Below, one piece after another: positions 12,201 through 22,489 of a DNA stretch of 64,000 nucleotides (the stretch's first letter is position 1; each line of letters opens with the position of its first letter). This DNA is from Coix lacryma-jobi var. lacryma-jobi (Eukaryota > Streptophyta > Magnoliopsida > Poales > Poaceae), in contig CM019823.1 of assembly GCA_009763385.1 (NCBI GenBank), forward strand, positions 88,919,104 to 88,983,103, in the 5' to 3' direction. Made by a program: the position numbers and the translations under genes. The notes below the pieces were generated by a model that saw nothing but the letters and a program-made list of their open reading frames with translations, was not told the origin of the DNA and made no database searches.

Positions 12201-12471
12201 GTTTGAAACGAATCTCATAGCCTTCACGAAAAAGTTGCGAAACAGAAAGCAAGTTAAAATGCAGGTTAGAAACAAGAGCAACCTCGCGCAACACAAAGTG
12301 CTCATTAACCCGCACTGCACCAACGGACAATACCTTGCCCTTACCTTTGTCGCCGAAGGTTATGTACTCCTTTCCGGCGACCGGACTATGGCTGGAGAAC
12401 CATTTGGCATTTCCGGTCATGTGCCTCGAGCAACCGGAATCCACAAGCCAAATGTCCTCCAACCGCTCCTC
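9277..12471 (-). CDS. A1 copia Pol polyprotein (protease, integrase, RT, RNase H)
   Basis: This intact frame encodes all enzymes of the element. Counting from the conserved block at 12462 it has 1061 residues. The protease loop is VDSG at about 7-10. Integrase has a zinc-binding H138/H143/C172/C175 and catalytic D203, D267 and E303 (in LHMDLVGP, RSDNGSEF and PPQNGVVER). RT runs from about 590, with FQMDVKSAFLNG and catalytic YVDD at 748-751. RNase H carries D912, E953 and D988 with HIDVRFHFLRDH near the end. This order, integrase before RT, defines Ty1/copia. The frame opens right after a TAG at 12472-12474 and has no ATG before the protease loop, so translation must begin elsewhere, probably by splicing or frame change from gag. 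Confidence 0.93.
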   Translation of the reverse strand, partial: EERLEDIWLVDSGCSRHMTGNAKWFSSHSPVAGKEYITFGDKGKGKVLSVGAVRVNEHFVLREVALVSNLHFNLLSVSQLFREGYEIRFKPNLSRILDPQGDLVCLISPFGNVFRANFSKSFGSSRCLLASPSSSDLWKWHRRLGHLSFDLLARLSSLGLIRGLPKLSLEKDLVCHACRHGKMVAAPHHPLTKVMTSHPGELLHMDLVGPARVSSVGGKWYVLVIVDDFSRYSWVFFLVEKSETFSFARDLILRLQNEFPLNSMRAIRSDNGSEFKNSDFEKFCKCLGLEHQFSSPYTPPQNGVVERKNRTLVEMARTMLDEHRTPRRYWAEAMNTACYISNRIFLRVFLKKTSYELRFGRQPKVSYFRVFGCHCFILKKGNLDKFESRSSDGVFLGYGTHTRAYRVLNLDTNRVMETSDVTFDETLVSPSSRFERAGDHEVGEPLFDDEEEGAEGIDDPAPPPPAAPPGAASTTTRGPETSSSWGPWDPPRAVPFVPGVEPATVEGEVTSSREAPRHIQRQHPPEQMIGDIDERVTRSRSQHISHFAHSAFVASFEPRDVGHALTDPDWVNAMHEELENFERNRVWVLVPPPPDCKPIGTKWVFKNKQGEEGHIVRNKARLVAKGYSQKEGIDYEETFAPVARLEAIRILLAYAASMGFKLFQMDVKSAFLNGYIEEEVYVQQPPGFENPKFPNHVFKLHKALYGLKQAPRAWYERLKTFLLAKGFKMGCVDKTLFLLKQGTDTLLIQIYVDDIIFGGSSHALVAKFADTMSREFEMSMMGELTFFLGLQIKQSREGTFVHQGKYTRDLLKRFDMGEAKPLPTPMSTTTALDADTDGEAVDQKEYRSMIGSLLYLTATRPDIQFAVCLCARFQASPRTSHRQAVKRIFRYLRFTPELGIWYSASSTLSLCGFSDADFAGCRIERKSTSGTCQFVGSSLVSWSSRKQSSVAQSTTEAEYVAAASCCSQLLWMMATLRDFGLSFTRVPLLCDSTSAISVAKNPVLHSKTKHIDVRFHFLRDHQEKGDIDLRHVDTHHQLADIFTKPLDESTFNRLRGELGVCFPF

Positions 12472-12476
12472 CTACA

Positions 12477-15203
12477 TCAATAAAAAGACATAGGGTGAAC
12501 ATACGGTCCAACACTGGGGTTAGTAAGATAAGAAGGAAACCAGTGTTGGGCCGGCTGCTCAAAAGAACGGTCAGTGTAAAAACCATCCTGTCTAGGGGGA
12601 TAGCGATCACCACGCACAGGAAAACGTGGTCCGCTGGGGAAGAAGCGCTCACCGCGAAACTCTACCTGCGGTGGGACAAAGCGCTCAACAAAGCCTCCGC
12701 CACGGGGTCCGTTACCTGCAAAAGCAGGACCCCGTCGGGCACGCTCTCTACGAGGTCTACGCCTAGGAGCCTGGGGCTCAACTCTAGCGTCTCTCCTCGG
12801 AGCTCTCTCCTGCCTAGGCCTCACAAACTGAGGTGCTCTACCTCTAGGCCTAGTCTCCCTCCTAGGGGCTCTCTCCTGCTGCCTAGGCTGGGTATGCTTC
12901 CCTCCAGACCTAGCAGCTCTCCCCTGAGGCTTCGGAGCATGTCCACCACGAGCTGGGTGAAACATGTCCAGGTTCTGCATCTCCCTAGCACGGCGCGCCT
13001 CTCTCCTGCGCCTAAAGCAGAACTCACTCAGGTGACCATCCCGCCCACAAAAGTCACACTGAAACCTCACCGCGCGCAAAGGGGGTTGTTGGTTTGCAGG
13101 GATGTGGGTATGGTTCACCTTGCCCTTGCCCTTCTGTGGCAACTCCTCTCGGATGGGTGGCATTGTGTCAAGCTTGTTCTTTAGGTGATTGGGCTTGGGT
13201 TGCCATTGTGGATTCTTGGGTGGAGCCTTGGGGGATTCAACTATAACTCCATCCTTGGTGACAGGCTTGGCAGGCTCTTTGGGTGGAAGCTTGGTTAGTT
13301 TGGGAGTAGTGGTGGAGTTGGGCTTCTCACAGGGGTTCAGACCACTAGACTCTCCAATCTTACCAAAAGCTGAAAGATCAACACTCTGGCCAAGACCTAC
13401 ACCAGGAGCCCCAGCAGCTCGCTTGAATTGGGAGATCATCATCCCGAGCTGAGGCTCACCACAAGACACCCATGACAAGACGGTCCGAAGGTATGTGTTT
13501 TCCTCCTCGGTACGCACCTTGTCATGCCTCACATTGGCCATCTCCTGCTCCAGGCCCTCACACAAAGCACATCTCTTGACACAAGTGCTATCCGAGCCGG
13601 CCTTCTCAAAAGACTCAAGCTTGGCATTCTTCTCTGCCAACTCGGATTGCAAGACAGGACAAGTCTTGCACGCACCCAACAGCTGCGGTCTAGCTCGGAG
13701 CTCATCCACCTCATCTACCAGCGCAGCATACTTACTCCTCAGAGTGAGAAGATCCGTCATGTGCGCGGCGCAACTCTCGCACTCCAACTCCTCCGACACA
13801 ACCACGGTGGACCGAGCGAACTCAAGCTCCTTCACCGTGTCCTCCCACTTCTGCCTAAACTCCTTGCGCTCTCTAGCGGCACGCCTAAGCAACTTGTCTT
13901 GACTAAGGAGGGCAGCAGTCAACTTCTCAACCTCGGAGGAAAGCTCGTCGTAGGTGAGAGATACCTGGGAGGTGTCGTCGCCGTCGTCGTTCCGAGGGGT
14001 ACGCTCCGGCTCGCCGTCGACCTCATCTCCGAGCGCCATGGTACACAGGCCTTCGTCGCCGGCGAAGAAGCACAAGCCGTTGAACGTGTCCTCCAGCTTC
14101 TTCTTCTCGGACTCGTCATCACTCGATCGAGCGGAGTCGTCATCCGAGCCGTCGACGTCGCTGAGCGTGGCGAAGAACGCTCGCTGCTCAGCCTGCTGCT
14201 TCTCCAAGTACTTCTTCTTGATGTACTCTTTGTTGAAGCCGCCCCGCTTCTTGTGCCTTGGGGGAACGTGCTTCTCCTTGTACTTGGAGTCGCGCCTGTG
14301 GCCGTGATCACCCTTCCCAAGATGCTTGTTCTTCTTCTTGGGGCAGTCGGCGATGAAGTGGTCGGGGTCGCCGCACTCGTAGCATCCGGTGCGTCCTCCT
14401 CCGCGACGACGGTTCATGCGGTTGTTGTGGAACCGCGAGAACCGGTTGGCAAGCAAAGCCAACTCGTCGTCTCCCAAAGACTCCAGCTGGTCCTCTGTCA
14501 CAGAGAAGAGAGAAGAAAGCGCAAAGCCAGCTGAGGGGTTAGGGGAAGAGCCGGAAACCAAAGCCATGGACGGGCGAGAAGGATTTTCAAAAGAAGCCCT
14601 CGCCATAGCATCAATCTCACTGGACTTGAGCTTACTGAAGAGCTCGTCGCAGGTGAGGGTCTCATAGTTCGGCGATTCGATGATTGCCTGAACCTTGGAG
14701 TCCCACACCGAACGGTCAAGAGTGTGCAAAAGCTTCAAAGCACGCTCATGATCGTCAAATGGCAACTGCTCTCTGTTAGCCCTCATCCTGTTGACAATCA
14801 CCTGAAAGCGAGCGAATAAACTTTCTATGCTCTCGCCAGGTTGATGTCTAAAGTTCTCATACTCTCGCTTGAACGACTCGTAGAGTCGGGTTTTGACTTG
14901 AGAGGTGCCCTCATGAAAACGCATGAGAGTGTCCCAGATCTCCCGAGCCGTAGCGAGGTGAGAAACACGATCAAACTCACCCATGCTCAAACAAGAGAAA
15001 AGAGCATTACGGGCTCGGCTATTGGCATCGTGCTCATCGACCTGCTGTTGAGTCACACGAGCAGCCAAGACCACGTAATCAGGGGAGTTGCAAATATCCC
15101 AGATCGAAGCGCCCAAGCTCTGTAAATAGGCCGACATACGTATCTTCCAATACGCATAGTTCGTCCCATCAAAAAACGGCGGTTTGCCCACGCCGCGATC
15201 CAT
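12477..15203 (-). CDS. A1 copia Gag, 908 residues, two zinc knuckles and a Cys-rich coiled coil
   Basis: This is the structural protein that forms the virus-like particle and binds element RNA. It starts at the ATG at 15203, 50 bp past the PBS in element sense, with MDRGVGKPPFFDGTNYAYWK, a typical copia Gag N-terminus. The capsid-like core is about residues 1-200. A CCHC knuckle CYECGDPDHFIADC lies at 274-287, followed by a basic and then an acidic serine/aspartate stretch (350-410). Charged heptad-rich coiled coil runs about 415-575 with CxxC pairs at 475/478, 512/515 and 545/548. A second knuckle CDFCGRDGHLSEFC is at 716-729, and the tail is Arg/Pro-rich. It is far longer than Tnt1-like Gags. 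The stop TGA is at 12477-12479; pol follows in another frame. Confidence 0.93.
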   Translation of the reverse strand: MDRGVGKPPFFDGTNYAYWKIRMSAYLQSLGASIWDICNSPDYVVLAARVTQQQVDEHDANSRARNALFSCLSMGEFDRVSHLATAREIWDTLMRFHEGTSQVKTRLYESFKREYENFRHQPGESIESLFARFQVIVNRMRANREQLPFDDHERALKLLHTLDRSVWDSKVQAIIESPNYETLTCDELFSKLKSSEIDAMARASFENPSRPSMALVSGSSPNPSAGFALSSLFSVTEDQLESLGDDELALLANRFSRFHNNRMNRRRGGGRTGCYECGDPDHFIADCPKKKNKHLGKGDHGHRRDSKYKEKHVPPRHKKRGGFNKEYIKKKYLEKQQAEQRAFFATLSDVDGSDDDSARSSDDESEKKKLEDTFNGLCFFAGDEGLCTMALGDEVDGEPERTPRNDDGDDTSQVSLTYDELSSEVEKLTAALLSQDKLLRRAARERKEFRQKWEDTVKELEFARSTVVVSEELECESCAAHMTDLLTLRSKYAALVDEVDELRARPQLLGACKTCPVLQSELAEKNAKLESFEKAGSDSTCVKRCALCEGLEQEMANVRHDKVRTEEENTYLRTVLSWVSCGEPQLGMMISQFKRAAGAPGVGLGQSVDLSAFGKIGESSGLNPCEKPNSTTTPKLTKLPPKEPAKPVTKDGVIVESPKAPPKNPQWQPKPNHLKNKLDTMPPIREELPQKGKGKVNHTHIPANQQPPLRAVRFQCDFCGRDGHLSEFCFRRRREARRAREMQNLDMFHPARGGHAPKPQGRAARSGGKHTQPRQQERAPRRETRPRGRAPQFVRPRQERAPRRDARVEPQAPRRRPRRERARRGPAFAGNGPRGGGFVERFVPPQVEFRGERFFPSGPRFPVRGDRYPPRQDGFYTDRSFEQPAQHWFPSYLTNPSVGPYVHPMSFY

Positions 15204-15252
15204 GTCGCCTTCGGTGGATCTGGAACCGGCTAAGGTGAAAGATCCTTAACCC

Positions 15253-15264
15253 GCTCCGATACCA
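15253..15264 (-). promoter_or_regulatory. A1 primer binding site
   Basis: On the minus strand this reads TGGTATCGGAGC, two bases inside the 5' LTR end. It resembles the initiator-methionine tRNA complement TGGTATCAGAGC with one difference. Confidence 0.85.
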
Positions 15265-15266
15265 AT

Positions 15267-17267
15267 TGAAGGACCGAGAAGCTAACCGAAAGCGACCAGA
15301 GGGGGGGTGAATGGGAGCTTCAAAATTTCCTTACGGAAACTAGATGCCACTGTCCCAAAATCGACCCCAAGAGCGAACCCTAGAACTTGCTAATGTCCAC
15401 GACCCTATATGTAGGGTGGATGCTTCCTAGAAGCACAGCGAGACACTAGACAACTCTAGAAAGCCAACGCAAAAGACGGAAATCAATTCCGACAACGAAC
15501 GAGCGAACCGCGGACGAAACCGTGCGAAACCAGTCGCATCGGACGCTGGCCTGCGTCCGATGCCAGACCACCGGACGCGTCCGATGCAGACTGGGCGGTT
15601 CTGGAACCTTACTGTTCCACCATCGGACGCTGTGAACAGTGATCACCCAGCGTCCGATGCAAAGACTCCGGCGCGTCCGATGGACAACGGACGCGTCCGA
15701 TGCCTAGCGTCCGATGCAAACTAAAACGCTGAAAACGTGACACGCGTCACCGGAGCGTCCGATGCTAGGAACCCTAGCGTCCGATGCTCCCGTGATAGCA
15801 TCCGATGCCCCCGAAAACAGCGCTGTTCTTCACGATTCAACCCGATCTCCTTCGAATCAATTGCCCTAGGCCTAGGATTCGATTTGAGGAGTCACAAGGA
15901 TGTTAGTGAGCTATCTCTAAGAGATCTTGGCTCGAACCTAACTCCAAATCGGTGAATCAAGAAATTTCGGGGCATGGAGGCAAGAACGCAATCCAAAATG
16001 AAAATCGATCGATCTCCTAGACCGTGAGGTTAGAGTTTAATTCCTTCGGTGGAAAGGAGAGCCTCACGATCTAGAACAACTTGGTTCAAACGGTTTTGCA
16101 AAAGATGAACCGAGCAAAGAGATCAAGCGACGGGAAAATCGTGGAGAAAAAGGATTCCGCGAAGAACACAAAGAAAACGCGAATCACAGCCACGAACTCG
16201 AATTAAGGACGCAAATCAAGCCATCAATCTGTGCTCCAAAGTGAGGATACGGCCTCACTTCCTCAAGTCAACAGTACACAGAGTGGAGTCTCTCTGCGGA
16301 TCTCAACTAGCTAGAGCAGGGGATGGGAGAGTGGAAACCCTAGGTGCTAGGAAGCAAATGACTGCGCTAACTGAGATTGAGATGGGGAGGAGGGTGTCTC
16401 CCCTAGACTACTTATACTAACCTAGTCTAAGTCTATTTCCTACTCTACCCCTCTCTACTCTAATTACAGAGCGGACCAGCCTAACCCTAAGGCTATTCTA
16501 GTCCACCCGCTGGTGGTAGGTAGATCCGACGGCCACGCCCGCACGGTCTTCCGCGTCGCCTCCACGCAACCTTCAGATCGCCGCCACGTGCCGCCACCAC
16601 TCTGCACCCCCGGTTTTGCGGCCCAAACCGGGAAACCAGCCTTTTCCATCAGCCCCCGGTTTTGAGGCCCAAACCGGGAAACCAGCCTCCAGCCCGAGTT
16701 TTGTGGCCCAAACTCGGAAACCCTCAGCGCCCGAGTTTTGAGGCCCAAACTCGGAAACCGGCCCACTCCCAGGTTTTGAGGCTCAACCTGGAAACCGTCG
16801 CGCCCAGGTTTTGTGGCTCAACCTGGAAACCCAGCACCCAGGTTTTGAGGCCCAAACCTGGAAACCGTCCACCGTTGGTTTTTCCCGGGCTCTACCAACA
16901 AACCGGCGTCGTAGAGGGGATGCACCGCCTGTGCACCCCTTCCACCGACATGATCGCACTTCTCCGCCTGTCGCTGTCGCAGGCTGCCAGCCACCACAGC
17001 TGATCCTCCGGCCTCCAGTCCATCAGTCCAAGTCCACGTCCGCCCTTCACCGTCCGATACATCGGCATGGCACGTCCGCCGCACGGCACGCCCATCCTTC
17101 ATCGCGCCCGGTCCGTCGGCACGGCACGTCGCAACTTGACCTTCACCCGCCATCGATCACTGTCTCCGTGCTCGACACCTGCACAACACAAGCCAAAGAA
17201 CATGCGCATCATCTCCATTGACAATCACTCATCACACAGAGACTCGGCATACACCCATGTATCCGCA
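15267..17267 (-). repeat. A1 5' LTR (element sense)
   Basis: This is the right copy of the 2001-bp LTR, nearly identical to 5608-7608. It is bounded on the left by the PBS and on the right by the target duplication CGCTA at 17268-17272. In element sense it would drive transcription leftward into gag and pol. Confidence 0.96.
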
Positions 17268-17272
17268 CGCTA

Positions 17273-18042
17273 CGAGTCTGGCTCAGGGCAATTGTAATTA
17301 CTAGTCGGATATTAATAAAGTTTGAAGTTCATTAGAAACAAAGACTTTGCAATTTATCCAGACTCCACATGACTATTCAGTCGTCTATCGAGTCACTGCA
17401 GCGACAGGACTCTACCTCCGATTAGTATTAACTACTCGGATAGATTGGTTCAGTGGAAACCATACTCGAGTTACGAGCTTCGAGCTCAATACAACTCACA
17501 TGATAGTACGGCTTAACACCCGGCTATCAGCCTATGGCAAATATGGAATCCACCATAGTGGAAACCAGTTTCCATATGGCACAACAAGGCGGGATAAGTA
17601 CCCAACTTGTTATACAACTACTGGACAGAGGTCCATCCACTTTCGCACTCAAGCTGCGACCATCAAGAGGATACGATTCACCCAGAAGGAACCTACGTAA
17701 CGGTCCTTCAAGAGGTGCCTGATCGAAATTATCCCTTGAACAAGGGTACTAAGAGTAGTACTCAGGCAAGACTAAGTTCTCTACGAAAAAAAGTTAGAGA
17801 AACAAAGTCACACAACCCAAACCTAAGGTGCTAGATTGCACTCGGATAGACTCGTCTAATTAGACGCCTGGTCATACATCCACAAACAAGCAACCTCAAC
17901 CCATTGCCAAGGACTTTCTTGTCGCAATACGGAGTTGGACTCATATGAAATTCACGAGAATCAAAAGTAACATATATTTTTGATATCTTAATATTAATGT
18001 TCACAGGAGTTACAACAAGTGCCCAAAGGAGCAAGGAGTATG
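17273..18042 (+). other. Gypsy spacer between integrase and the antisense gene
   Basis: This is the continuation of the gypsy element right of the copia insertion. It is A/T-rich, with several CTCGGA/ACTCGG-like words. I see no credible coding frame or RNA gene in it. Confidence 0.6.
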
Positions 18043-21000
18043 CTACCCTACAAGATCTAAAATCTGCGAGTACTCCTCCGCCGTGGCTTTCACCTCCTCC
18101 TGCATCGCCGCAAGATCTTCATCGCTCTTATCCTCAGGGAGGGTCATCAGAGCACCCAGATCAAATGACGGCATATGCAGCCGAAGGGTAGCCATCAGTC
18201 CTTGCACGACGGATATGGACATACTCTTGATGTACTGGGCCAGCCGCTTTGGCGCAGCCTTGGCTCGGTCGATAAAGGACTCCTCGACTCCTTCAGGCGC
18301 TGGTATCATCCTAAGCAGGGGCTCGATGGCTTGCTCTAAAGCCCTCGTAGACTTCAAAGCCTGCAGAACATCTTGGTCAGCACCTTCACGGATCAGTTTG
18401 GCTTTTTGAAGAGTACTCTGTGCATTAGCACGTACCTCCTCAAGCTCCGCCTCCTTACGATTGAAGGCGTTCTGCCATCCTGAAGCCCGATTATTTGCAT
18501 CTGCAAAAGTTCAAGTCAGTACCGTAAGAACAGACTACTTCTACGGACAAAGACTAAGCAAGCGGACTTCAAAAGTACCTTCCAGCTGCTTCTTCGATGG
18601 CTTCTTCAACTCCTTGATCTTAAGCTCAGAGGACGCGGCCTTGCTAATCAACTCAATTTCTCGAGCATTAGCAGCATCACGCTCCACCACCATAGCCTCG
18701 AGATTGCTCTACAGCTCGTTGATCTTGTTATGCAGCACTTGGGTAGCTACCCTTTGGCTGATTTGATCCTGAGCGATATATTCCTTGAGCTGTTGAACCT
18801 CACGGGCCGTTTCCTGGCGGATCCGGGTAACTTGATCCCGGACCTTGACGTCAAAGGCCTGGAAGCACAAGTACAACATAAGTACTCGGACGAGTCTACA
18901 AAGCTACACAAAAAGAAGTAGGATCTTTACCTCAACAAACTGATGAAGCGCATCAAATGGAGTCTTCGCCTGATCGCTCAACTCCTTCAGTCGGGTGAGA
19001 TCCTGGTTATACCCGAAGACGTCTAGTGTCGCTCCTTGGCGAGACGACTCGGGTGCATCCTGGGATCCTCCCTCTTGACGGATCGACGACTCCGCCTGAA
19101 TATGCGCCACGACCATCTCCAAAGTTGGTTCATCAGGCTGTCGAGTACGAAAAAACCAATCACTCCAAACTTGATCAAACTCCAATTGCACCGGGGAACC
19201 GAAAATGGAGTATGGCCAACCAACCTGAGGCAGTGGAGGAACACCAGCGTCAGGAGCCGCAATGGGCACGGCTTCAGGAGCAGCAACAGGATGCATCTCA
19301 GGCAGAGAGGAATCAAGCAGCACATCTACCTGACTGAAGGTAGGTGGCGCATTGGAATCATCCTTCACCAGAGGATCCGATTCCTCTACCGCCTGAGGAG
19401 CAGGGATTGTACTTGAAGTCACAGCAGTCGGCTTCACCTTCCTGAAAAATAGACGAGTACTAGTATTGGTACAGGAATTTCTGGATTTCTATCAAAAGCA
19501 CGAGGACATGACTTACTTCGTGAGCTTCAGGGTTTTTGGCAGCTTCAGAAGCAGCTGCGGGTCAGAAGAATCCTCAGCAGCTCCGCTACCAGAAGTACCC
19601 TGCTCCGCTCCGGTACCTGATACAATATCATATATGAGGCAAGTGATTATCAATAAATGGAAGAATTACAAAGTACTCGGGTTTTCCCTTACCAGGAGCA
19701 CCCGACTTGTAATATTTATCAGATAACTCTTGAGACAAACAAACTTTACGACAAGCACGGCGATTACCAGTGCGAGCCTTCTTCTGGATGGGTCCTCCGG
19801 CTTCTATACTTGGAGTCGGCGACCTCTTCCGACTGCTTTCTGCTTCAGGGTCTATGAGCATGACATCAGAATCAGTAGAATCCGGGTCAAGCCAACCTAG
19901 ATCAGCATAGGAGCTTTGTTTACTTGGCAGATCCTCACTCCGGATGGGTCCTTCAAGGGCTATGCCTCCGCCTTCTTGGGTAGATGGAGGCAGAGGCGGG
20001 CAAACATTGTTCTCTCTCCCCTGCCCCTACAGTTAAGAAGCATATACTCAAGTCAGAAGGATTTCTATTCAGAAAGCTGATGACTAGTTAAGCTCAGATA
20101 CTTACCGGGGGAGGAGGATTAATGACGGAGAAAGTCACCATAATAGGAGCTAGGTGCTCATGGCTCTTAAGCAGCCGGTTCATCCTCCACAGGACTTCAT
20201 AATTTGACAGCTGATCAACAGCATGACGACTCGGGTCGTTCTTCCCTAAGTACTCAAAGCCGAAGTTTGCCCGCTGCTGAAGAGGATGGATACGACGGGC
20301 AATGAAGTCTTGGACAATGTTGTAACCCGTCAGTCCATCGATCTTTAATGCCTCTATCATCATGAGAAGTGGTTGGATAGTGTTGAGCTCTTCCTCCGTC
20401 AGCTTCTCCTTCAACTCATGGCACTTCTGTGGCGGCCAACCATCATGACAGAGAAGAGCCGGGGGTGGGTTACCCATATAGAACCACCCGGCAGCCCAAT
20501 CCTTAACAGCATCTGATAACTCGATTGTCACATACTGATGGTCTACCTCCTGCCTAACCTGAAGGCTAGCCCCTCCGACTACTTCGGTCCTAGCGTCACT
20601 AGGTTGACACTTGAACCAGAAAAAATAGCGGAAGAGGGCGAAGTTGGGGTAGATTCCCAAGAAAGCTTCGCACAGGTGGACAAAGATGGACATATGAAGA
20701 ACTGCATTAGGAGTGATATTGTTTAAGGTCAAACCATAGTAATGCAGCAGCCCGCGGAAAAAATCTGAGGCCGGCAACCCTAACCCCCGCTCCACCATGG
20801 CTTTGAACATGACGATCTCTGTTGTGTTGGGGGCGGGAGCCCGATGATCAATTGGCACCCTCCAGCCGTCGAGTGCTTGTGGCCGAAGGTACCCTTGCTG
20901 GGCCAAGAAAGCCAGCTCCGCTTCCCTGGTGTCCGGTTTCTTCCACGCCAAGACATCTATTGGAGGGTTTGGGTGTTGAGGCCTCCCGGTGATGGTGATC
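18043..21000 (-). pseudogene. Antisense multi-exon accessory gene of the Tat gypsy element (putative gypsy-type transposon domain)
   Basis: This gene lies opposite to pol, between integrase and the 3' LTR. Exons inferred from clean GT...AG borders on the minus strand are about 21000-20106, 20026-19693, 19616-19517, 19441-18931, 18858-18579 and 18500-18043. The first carries WKKPDTREAELAFLAQQGYL and VERGLGLPASDFFRGLLHYYG segments, which I recognise as the plant putative gypsy-type transposon domain (Pfam family name, from memory). The later exons give long charged helices, likely coiled coil, and end at TAG 18043-18045. One in-frame TAG sits in exon 5, where CAG is likely ancestral. No clear ATG is present in frame upstream of the first exon, so the start is lost or further spliced. 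Function is unknown. Confidence 0.7.
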
Positions 21001-22465
21001 TTGGACTTCTTTCCGGACCCATATTGATGACAAGGGACTTCTTACGCATCAACTGGTAGGTGGCTAAGAGGATTGATGGCAAGAGGAGTTGTGGATTGAA
21101 GGCAAGAGCTTGATGAAAGCATGAGGAAAGCAAGGCCCAGTGGCGGCTTATTATAGATCTGTTTAGATAACCATTCACCTTTTCACTGACGGCGTCATGG
21201 TAACGTTAGAAACCCTAACGGAGGGAAGCACGTGTCAAACGGCGTCAGAATCAAAGGGCAAAAGCGGTACACAGACAAGCTTTTCCAATCGCAAGAGACA
21301 TATAGTACTCGGATAAAAGGACAGAGGACTCGGAAATTATTCCAAGTACCCGAATTCTTGATATTATTACTCAGAATTACAACAGAGATACATGCAAGCA
21401 TCTTGAGATACAACAACTTTCAACAAAAGTACAATCAAGGTGTAAAATGCTACTCTAGTAAATTCAAGGCACATAGCCTTGATGCGTATCGCACCAAGGG
21501 CAGGGTTCAGTGAGACGCAGTAAATCAGAGGCAGAACCTTGGGTAGACACTATCTTTTCCGTGCATCCCAAGGTGGGTCTTTGGCACCACCCCAGTACTC
21601 AAGGAACTCGGGGAAGACCATTACCCTCACCGCCCTTTTGACAACCTGTGACTCCGAGGTTATCTACGAGTGGTAGTCACAAGATTTCTTTTGGGCGCCG
21701 CTCTGTATTCCTCTGCTCGCGACCACTTGGAAACCACCCTGACGGATGGTCCTTTCACAAGAGTTCTTTTGGGCACTTCATCTACACTACAGAAGGAAGA
21801 ACCCCGGGGGCTCGGCCATCTCTGCTATTGCTACTATAAAACTCATGGGACTAAGAGATGTTCTACACTCCAATGGGATATGAGTTCCTTTGCTTCCCAG
21901 GCAGGGTATTTATAGGCAGTTTCCTCATGGTCTATGGACATGGTTCACCGAAAGGAGCGACTGCTGCAGCAATAATTCACCTAATGTACTGTGGTGCATG
22001 TGACGCTCAGTGTGGGTAACAGGATGGATTCCCACATGCACTTCAAGGCACAAATGACAAAGTCTACAGTTGAAGAAAACGACAAACATCATTACTGCGT
22101 ACAGTTGGAACAGTCATTAGTTAATTATTGTTGACCTATGGTAATATTTATCCAGTGGGGGGTGATACGAGATGTTTGTTGAAAACATTGCCCACCAGAA
22201 GCTGAATATTTATTAATCGGACGGTTTAAACAATGACTTGGTGACATAATCCGACTCCTTTAGACCTTAAATGGATCACCCAAATGTTTGGTTTCTACAG
22301 ATCCTAAGGACCGACTACTAAGTACTCGGATCTCAGGCTCGGGGGCTGCAGGGTACTATCCATTAAGGAAATGTTTTTTCTTATTTCAAGAATCACTTGG
22401 AAAAGGTTCAAAAGATCCTCAAAGTTATTATAAATAACAAGAGGCTCGGGGGCTACACCCTATGG

Positions 22466-22489
22466 GTGCGCTTTTTATAAAAAGCGCAC
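22466..22489. repeat. 24-bp perfect palindrome upstream of the gypsy 3' LTR
   Basis: The arms are GTGCGCTTTTT(A) and its complement, giving a continuous palindrome centred on TATA at about 22477. It lies about 120 bp before the LTR, so it would form a strong RNA hairpin in either strand's transcript. Confidence 0.8.

Larger units (their letters stand above)
5608..17267 (-). mobile_element. Complete young Ty1/copia (SIRE/Maximus-type) element, family A1
   Basis: This full-length element is inserted in the gypsy element. The LTRs at 5608-7608 and 15267-17267 are both 2001 bp, run TG to CA, and differ at only two positions that I could find. It is flanked by the perfect 5-bp duplication CGCTA (5603-5607 and 17268-17272). 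On the minus strand the order is 5' LTR, PBS, gag (908 residues), pol (1061 residues from the first conserved block), about 1.67 kb of noncoding sequence, PPT and 3' LTR. Both coding frames are free of premature stops and all catalytic motifs are present, so it is potentially autonomous. The large Gag with coiled coils and two zinc knuckles points to the SIRE/Maximus (Opie/Ji-like) lineage. Confidence 0.96.

Noticed and set aside
13524..14534. A 336-codon open frame on the + strand
   Set aside because: It is the exact complement of A1 gag, whose strong codon bias opens antisense frames. It shows no domain and parallels similar frames opposite the other gag copies.
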